Positions 25,161-29,385 of a stretch of DNA of 29,385 nt are shown here, piece after piece. This DNA comes from Chara braunii (taxonomy: Eukaryota; Streptophyta; Charophyceae; Charales; Characeae): positions 178,943-208,327 of the forward strand of contig BFEA01000774.1 in assembly GCA_003427395.1 (NCBI GenBank), given 5' to 3'. Under the pieces are notes generated by a model. It was given only the letters and a program-made list of their open reading frames with translations, did not search any database and had not been told where the DNA came from. The position numbers and the translations under genes are program-made. Numbering within the stretch: position 1 is the first letter of the stretch; every line of letters begins with the position of its first letter.

Positions 25161-25724
25161 GGGCAGATCCCACTTCTTTCCGGTTTCGTAAGAACGTAAA
25201 AGTGCCGTGAAAGGTGGAGGCGCAGCGCACGGAATGTGAAAGAAAAACTCGACCCCACATGCCCTACTTATGCAGGACTTTTCCTAACGGAGCGGCATTA
25301 CCTTGTGGCGCCTCGGAGGATCCAACGGCCTGCACATCAGGGGAAAAAAAAAAGGAAGAAAAGAACAAGGGCTCCTTCTTTCACGGTGGAGGGTATGGGG
25401 GTGGCTTCTTTCGATTTTTGAAAGAACTACCGGTCCTCAAACCGTGCTTGCACTGCCACGTACTAGGCTGTTTCCACTTCTTCGGAAAAACAGGGCCACC
25501 TCCAGCTCTCGTGGAAAGAGGTGGGATTAAAAGGGCCTTTACCCGATTCAGACCCTGAATGATGAATGCAGCATAGTGGGGTCACTCGGCCAGAACCCAA
25601 CTCGTGAAAAGCAGATCAAAAGGCATGTTCTCTGGGTCAAAAGTCACATCCTAACTAAAGCAGAAGTCAGGTCAATGGTCACGGTTGTACCCCTGGACGA
25701 ACAGTTGCAGTATTCAATTGTGGA

Positions 25725-25860
25725 AGACACATCTGTTCGTCCAGAGGGTGTGCAAGTCATGTCTGTTCAAGCAGGAGATGTGTCTGTTCGTGCAGTGCAT
25801 GTGTCTGTTCAAGCAGAAGGTGTGTCTGTTCGGACTGAAGTTGTGTCTATTCAGAGGGAA
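25725..25860 (+). repeat. 24-bp tandem array, TGTCTGTTC-based
   Basis: TGTCTGTTC(A/G)(A/T)GCAG.....GTG units occur about five to six times. In one plus frame each unit gives an eight-residue motif like V-S-V-(Q/R)-A-x-x-V. Periodicity keeps the frame open, so the open frame may be a by-product. Confidence 0.8.
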
Positions 25861-26412
25861 GTCAAAGATCAGGTCCCAGTCCAGTCAAAGTCTAGCATGA
25901 GGTCTAGGTTCAGACCCCAAGTCCGAAATTCAGGACCTGAAGGCCGCAGCAGCAACAGACCCTGAAGGAAAAGGGTACTGGGACACACACTGCAGAGGTC
26001 TGGGCAAGGGAAGACCCAAGTGTGCCAATGCAGGCCTCGCGAAGGGACGCCAGCAGTATAAGAAAACAAGCCAGCCTCCCCACATGACAGATCTCCAGTG
26101 GCATTGATGCGTGGAAGTGCTGAAGGCACTTGTGCGCTAGCATGCTGGGGAAGCGCTGGCAGAAGAAGCTGCGCAAGAGGAGAGAAGGGGCTGGGCGCTG
26201 ATTTGCAGAAGCAGCCATAGCTGCGCCAGCATGTTAGTAGATGTAGAAGGGTTAGAGGCAGTCTTCAGTGAGTAGCATTCAGAGTAGATTCTCGTAGTAG
26301 GAGTGCGCATGTATGGTGGGACGAGAGGACCAAGACAAGGGATCTTGAGAGAGAAGAGACAGAGAGAGAGAGAGAGGAGCAGGTTTCTGAGTTGGCTATG
26401 GTGGATACTTAC

Positions 26413-26759
26413 CTGTTCTGCGCTGTATTGTCATCTAGAGGAGGCGCTGGCAGAGCCAGGCCCCTGTGTCGTTGATGAACGAGAGGGAGACTTGTGATAC
26501 TATTCAGCGCTTTGCTCTTGAACTCGAGATACTCTTTATAATGTTGTTGTGATAATATAAGCTGCGCTACCTTGGTTCTCATCCCAGCTCGACTTTGCTT
26601 TGTGTGAATCTTCATAATCTGTGTGAATGATATCTTGGCATGCAATGTGATACACTCTGGCAAGTTGTGGACAGTCAGGTCCCTTGCAGGATCCCAAAAT
26701 TTACCAAAAAGTGCCTCGCCTAAGAGAAGTGGGATCAGGCCCTTATGGGTTACGAACAA
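26413..26759 (-). other. Exon-like minus-strand segment with a strong donor, probably in a repeat
   Basis: An open frame of about 115 residues ends at CAGAACAG|GTAAGT. It contains LTVHNLPECITLHAKISF and KVAQLILSQQHYKEYLEFK, which look protein-like and not low-complexity. I recognise no family. Downstream on the same strand, a C/T-rich then GC-rich layout resembles copies A and B above, which also carry a donor at that place. It could be an ATRX 5' untranslated or N-terminal exon, but repeat-derived leader sequence is at least as likely. Confidence 0.35.
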
Positions 26760-26865
26760 ACACTACAGTAGCTGTCTCGTTTTTTTGTTTTTCCTTTTCT
26801 TACACCACTAGTACGTCCAAGCCTGTTTTTGCCAACCCTGAATTTCACTGCTACAGTTGCGTGCC

Positions 26866-27380
26866 CAGATTAAAAAAAAAAAAAAAAAAAAGGAATTTCA
26901 CTGCGCACCGAAAGCCTGGGTCCCATTGTGTTTTTTTTTAATGCTTATCTTCGGAAATGGGGGAAAAAAAAAGAACAACAAAAATAAAATTAAAAAAATC
27001 AACTACGCTAGGGACGTGAAAGCAGCCGGATGCAGATTCAGCAACAAGTCGTTGGACGTGAAAGCAGCTAGATACAGATCTGGAGTACCTGTGACAGCAT
27101 GCCCTCCCAACGGGCATTGCAGCCCTGCTGGAATCACGACGGCAGAAAAAAAGAAAGAAAAAGAAAACAAAAAAGCAACAACACTATGGATGTGAAAGCA
27201 GCTGGATACAGAATCTGGAGTACGAGTGAGAATGCGCCCCCCGTTGCAAAGTGTCAGCTGCCCGTGGAATGCCCCTCGCCTCTCGTTGGCAGGGCACTGA
27301 ATGCGGATCACCAAAAAAGAAAGCGAAACACATACAAAAAACGAAACTGGCTATGTTTCTGGGTGGATGTGTTCCTTTGA
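26866..27380. repeat. A-rich repeats and a diverged copy of the 23455 family
   Basis: An A22 run (about 26870-26891); duplicated GTGAAAGCAGC.GGAT(A/G)CAGAT (27017, 27058, 27191); and a CCCGTGGAATGCCCCTCGCCTCTCGTTGGCAGGGCACTGAATG segment related to 23455 and 28085. Confidence 0.65.
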
Positions 27381-27764
27381 GTTCTGATGTGAGCACATCT
27401 CCTTCATGGCCTTCCCCGACGTCCTTCCTTTCTTTCTTTTCTACTCTTTTTTTTTTTTTTTTTCGGTAATGGGAAATACAACTGATGCCGAGCCTCTGGT
27501 ACCTCCGAATTCTTCGGTGAAAATGGGAAAACGTCCACTTTCCCCTAATTTCCCAAGGCTCGGAGGTACTAGTGGTTTACATGCAGTGGCCCTAAGGGCC
27601 TCGATCCGCTCATCAGCAGTTGCACAAAAGAAAAACATATGGCTTGTATGGTTCGACTTTCTAGGAGAAGATTCATTCTAGTTTTCCACATTTGGTGAGT
27701 AGTGGAGTGAAGCCCTGAAAATCACATGCTTAGTAAGTCAGTAACCCATAACTGCTGAAACACG

Positions 27765-27890
27765 GACCTGAATTTGAAGCTACACCATATATAGCTGGCC
27801 TGCTCCCTCTTTAGTACAAGCCCAGCGACTACCCTTCTCCTGCTGACGAGATCCTTGCTAAGTTGGCAGGGATCTTTTGAAGAGCAGGCA
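27765..27890 (+). repeat. Dispersed repeat, partner of 25020-25160
   Basis: Same landmarks as the inverted copy at 25020, with about 25 percent divergence by eye. Confidence 0.7.
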
Positions 27891-27924
27891 GGGGTTTTCT
27901 GAAGAATGTGAAAGTGGCCAAAGG

Positions 27925-27926
<2 letters not shown>

Positions 27927-27976
<50 letters not shown>
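27927..27976. repeat. (CT)n microsatellite, about 50 bp
   Basis: Pure CT repeat ending in CTACAG. Confidence 0.97.
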
Positions 27977-27978
<2 letters not shown>

Positions 27979-28084
27979 AGCATGTATACACGCATCACGG
28001 TTGCTATTCGCACATCTGCGATCAGCGCACCTCACGTATGCACCGCAAGAATGCTTCCACCTCTACAAGGCCCTTATGAAAACA

Positions 28085-28325
28085 AAAGAAGGGAAAAAAA
28101 GAGAAAAATCCCTTATGCTGCGATCACGACCTGATACAGAAGCTACACTGCTGCTGTGAGTATGTCATGAGTGAGGCCGTTACCTGCCCCCCGTGGAAAC
28201 CGCCCTGCCTCGCTGGCAGGGCACGAAAAAAAAAAGAGAACAAGAGAAACAAAACCAAATACATAAGAATATTAAGAAATCACGTTCCAGACATAGGGGC
28301 CAGATACATTCCTCAAGGCACTTCA
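28085..28325 (+). repeat. Dispersed direct repeat, copy 2
   Basis: Same sequence order as 23455-23690: CTTATGCTG.GATC.CG..CTGATACAGAAG, GTGAGTATGTCATGAGTGAGGC, GTTACCTGCCCCCCGTGGAAACC. Confidence 0.85.
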
Positions 28326-28729
28326 CGAGGACTTCACGAGGACTCCACCACGTCGTCGGATTCGACATTCTTTTTTCTTTTTTCTTCTTTTTCCCTCACC
28401 GAGTACCCACGGGACCCCAATAGTTTCATTTTTTCCCTATCCTATCAACCCTGCAGCGGACCCCCGAACTTTTCGGATGAGGGCATTTTCCCAAATGGAA
28501 CTACAGCTTGGAAAGGTAGTGGTGGTTTAAGAGCTCAAATCTCAATCCTCGTCACCCCCCCCTCTTGCGAGAAAATGGCTATTGATTTTACCGAAGCGGG
28601 AAAAAGAGCAATTGGTTGTCATTGAGCCATATCTGGAACGATGTATGTGGTTCTCTCTCACGTTTTGTTTTGATAGATATAAATGAAATCAGATAGTAGA
28701 TACTAGATATGGTGTTTTTCTTTTAAAAA
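28326..28729. other. No gene seen
   Basis: T/C-rich stretch near 28370-28395; otherwise unremarkable sequence without a supportable frame. Confidence 0.6.
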
Positions 28730-28757
28730 CAGGGCCCATGCTAATCTTCTCCGTATC
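28730..28757 (-). pseudogene. U6 snRNA fragment
   Basis: On the minus strand, GATAC(G)GAGAAGATTAGCATGG(G)CCCTG matches the U6 ACAGAGA-box and central segment with two substitutions over 28 bases. It is flanked by a long A run upstream on the minus strand (plus-strand T run, 28758-28776) and continues into unrelated sequence. Too short to be a gene. Confidence 0.7.
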
Positions 28758-29168
28758 TTTTTTTTTTTTTTTTTTGAAATAGCATCGTTTCATTATATCT
28801 GCAAACTTCAACGAAGCCATCATGTTATTTCTTTATATACTTAAACAATAGCAACAAGCGGACCTGTCGCAAAGGATGATGACAAAAACATTTTGTGAAA
28901 CACCCCAGCCACCAGTCGGACCCCATCTTTGACATGTACCCCTAGCCAACGCTGCCCAACTTTGCTAAAATGCCCCGGCAGTTGCCAAGTTTTCGTAGGT
29001 GCAATTGCAAAAGGCCAAGCGAATTTGCACACCCACCTGACAGGGCCATAACACAAACATGTCAGTCCACAAGGCCATTCCACTGTGCCCATATCTTTTA
29101 GGGACACTTTGACATATATCTCAACATACGGGGGTGTTTGGAAAATTACCCCCCACCCAAAAAAAATG

Positions 29169-29205
<37 letters not shown>

Positions 29206-29385
29206 TTTCACACGGCTTAACAACAACAGATGATGGATCGTCCTTCTCCCGCTCCCCCTCCTGCTGCTTCTCCCGCTCTTCCTCCTCCTCCCGCTGCTTC
29301 TCCTGCTCTTCCCCCCATTCCTCCTCCTGCTCCTCCCGCTTCTCCTCCCGCTCCTCCCACTTCTCCTCCTCTCTCTCTCTCTCTC
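28758..29385. other. Right-edge stretch: low-complexity and no supported gene
   Basis: Includes a T run (28758-28776), (CT)n tracts (29169-29199, 29372-29385) and a CTCCTCCCGCT-type repeat (29230-29385). The last reads as Pro/Ala/Ser-rich from ATGATGGATCG on the plus strand and as Glu/Lys/Arg-rich on the minus strand. It may be the edge of an exon of either strand, but low complexity alone explains it. Confidence 0.5.

Larger units (their letters stand above)
24896..26300. repeat. Mixed repeat territory with a 24-bp coding-like tandem repeat
   Basis: Includes an inverted-repeat partner (25020-25160, see 27765), a tandem 24-bp array (25725-25860) and poorly defined repeats. No gene I can support. 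The plus frame at 25576-25965 only reads the array and its flanks. Confidence 0.55.

Noticed and set aside
28841-29107. Minus-strand 88-residue open frame
   Set aside because: No family recognised, no splice sites that fit, in a repeat-rich stretch.

Overview
This window is eukaryotic nuclear DNA and carries most of one large, intron-rich gene on the minus strand. The gene encodes an ATRX-type chromatin remodeler (SNF2/Rad54-like helicase with an ADD zinc domain). I could chain 15 exons between 22205 and 525. Every internal junction has GT..AG borders and keeps the reading frame. Together they give 1182 codons plus two bases, with both ends of the protein outside the window. Exon order (minus strand) is: N-terminal conserved block (exons 1-2), acidic/basic linker with a SUMO-interacting-like motif plus the GATA-like half of ADD (exon 3), the PHD-like half of ADD (exon 4), basic bridge (5), pre-helicase (6), Walker A motif I (7), motif Ia (8), inter-motif block (9), DEAH box and motif III (10), helicase linker (11-12), acidic insert (13-14), and motif IV at the start of the second RecA lobe (15). 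Motifs V and VI must lie left of base 1, and the start codon right of the window.

Likely organism: a streptophyte, with a charophyte alga such as Chara as my best guess. The exon sequences resemble land-plant ATRX (CHR20-like) in the N-terminal VEEIDEVDD block and in DEAH rather than the vertebrate DEGH. A U6 snRNA retrocopy in intron 1 has the plant-type 3' end. Long introns, pervasive microsatellites and mixed repeats fit a large algal genome. The species is inference.

Layout. 1-524: tRNA-like repeat and an unassigned open segment. 525-22205: the ATRX gene. Its introns hold MITE-like palindromes (7 copies), tandem duplications of 80-280 bp units, microsatellites, a G-quadruplex-prone tract, an LTR-like element at 14.2-15.1 kb, a tRNA-related sequence at 21.4 kb and a U6 retrocopy at 21.1 kb. 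22206-29385: upstream of the first visible exon. This is a mosaic of dispersed repeats, including an inverted copy of the 14 kb element, pairs of direct and inverted repeats, a second U6 fragment and a short run of ambiguous bases. I found no certain exon there.

The most unusual observations are: (1) the edge of the DEAH-box exon has been copied into the neighbouring intron as decayed pseudo-exons, and a similar duplication occurs at the 5' edge of exon 3; (2) two U6-derived sequences, one with a poly(A) tail; (3) a compact hairpin MITE family confined here to introns; (4) repeat elements that share a strong splice donor at the same internal position.
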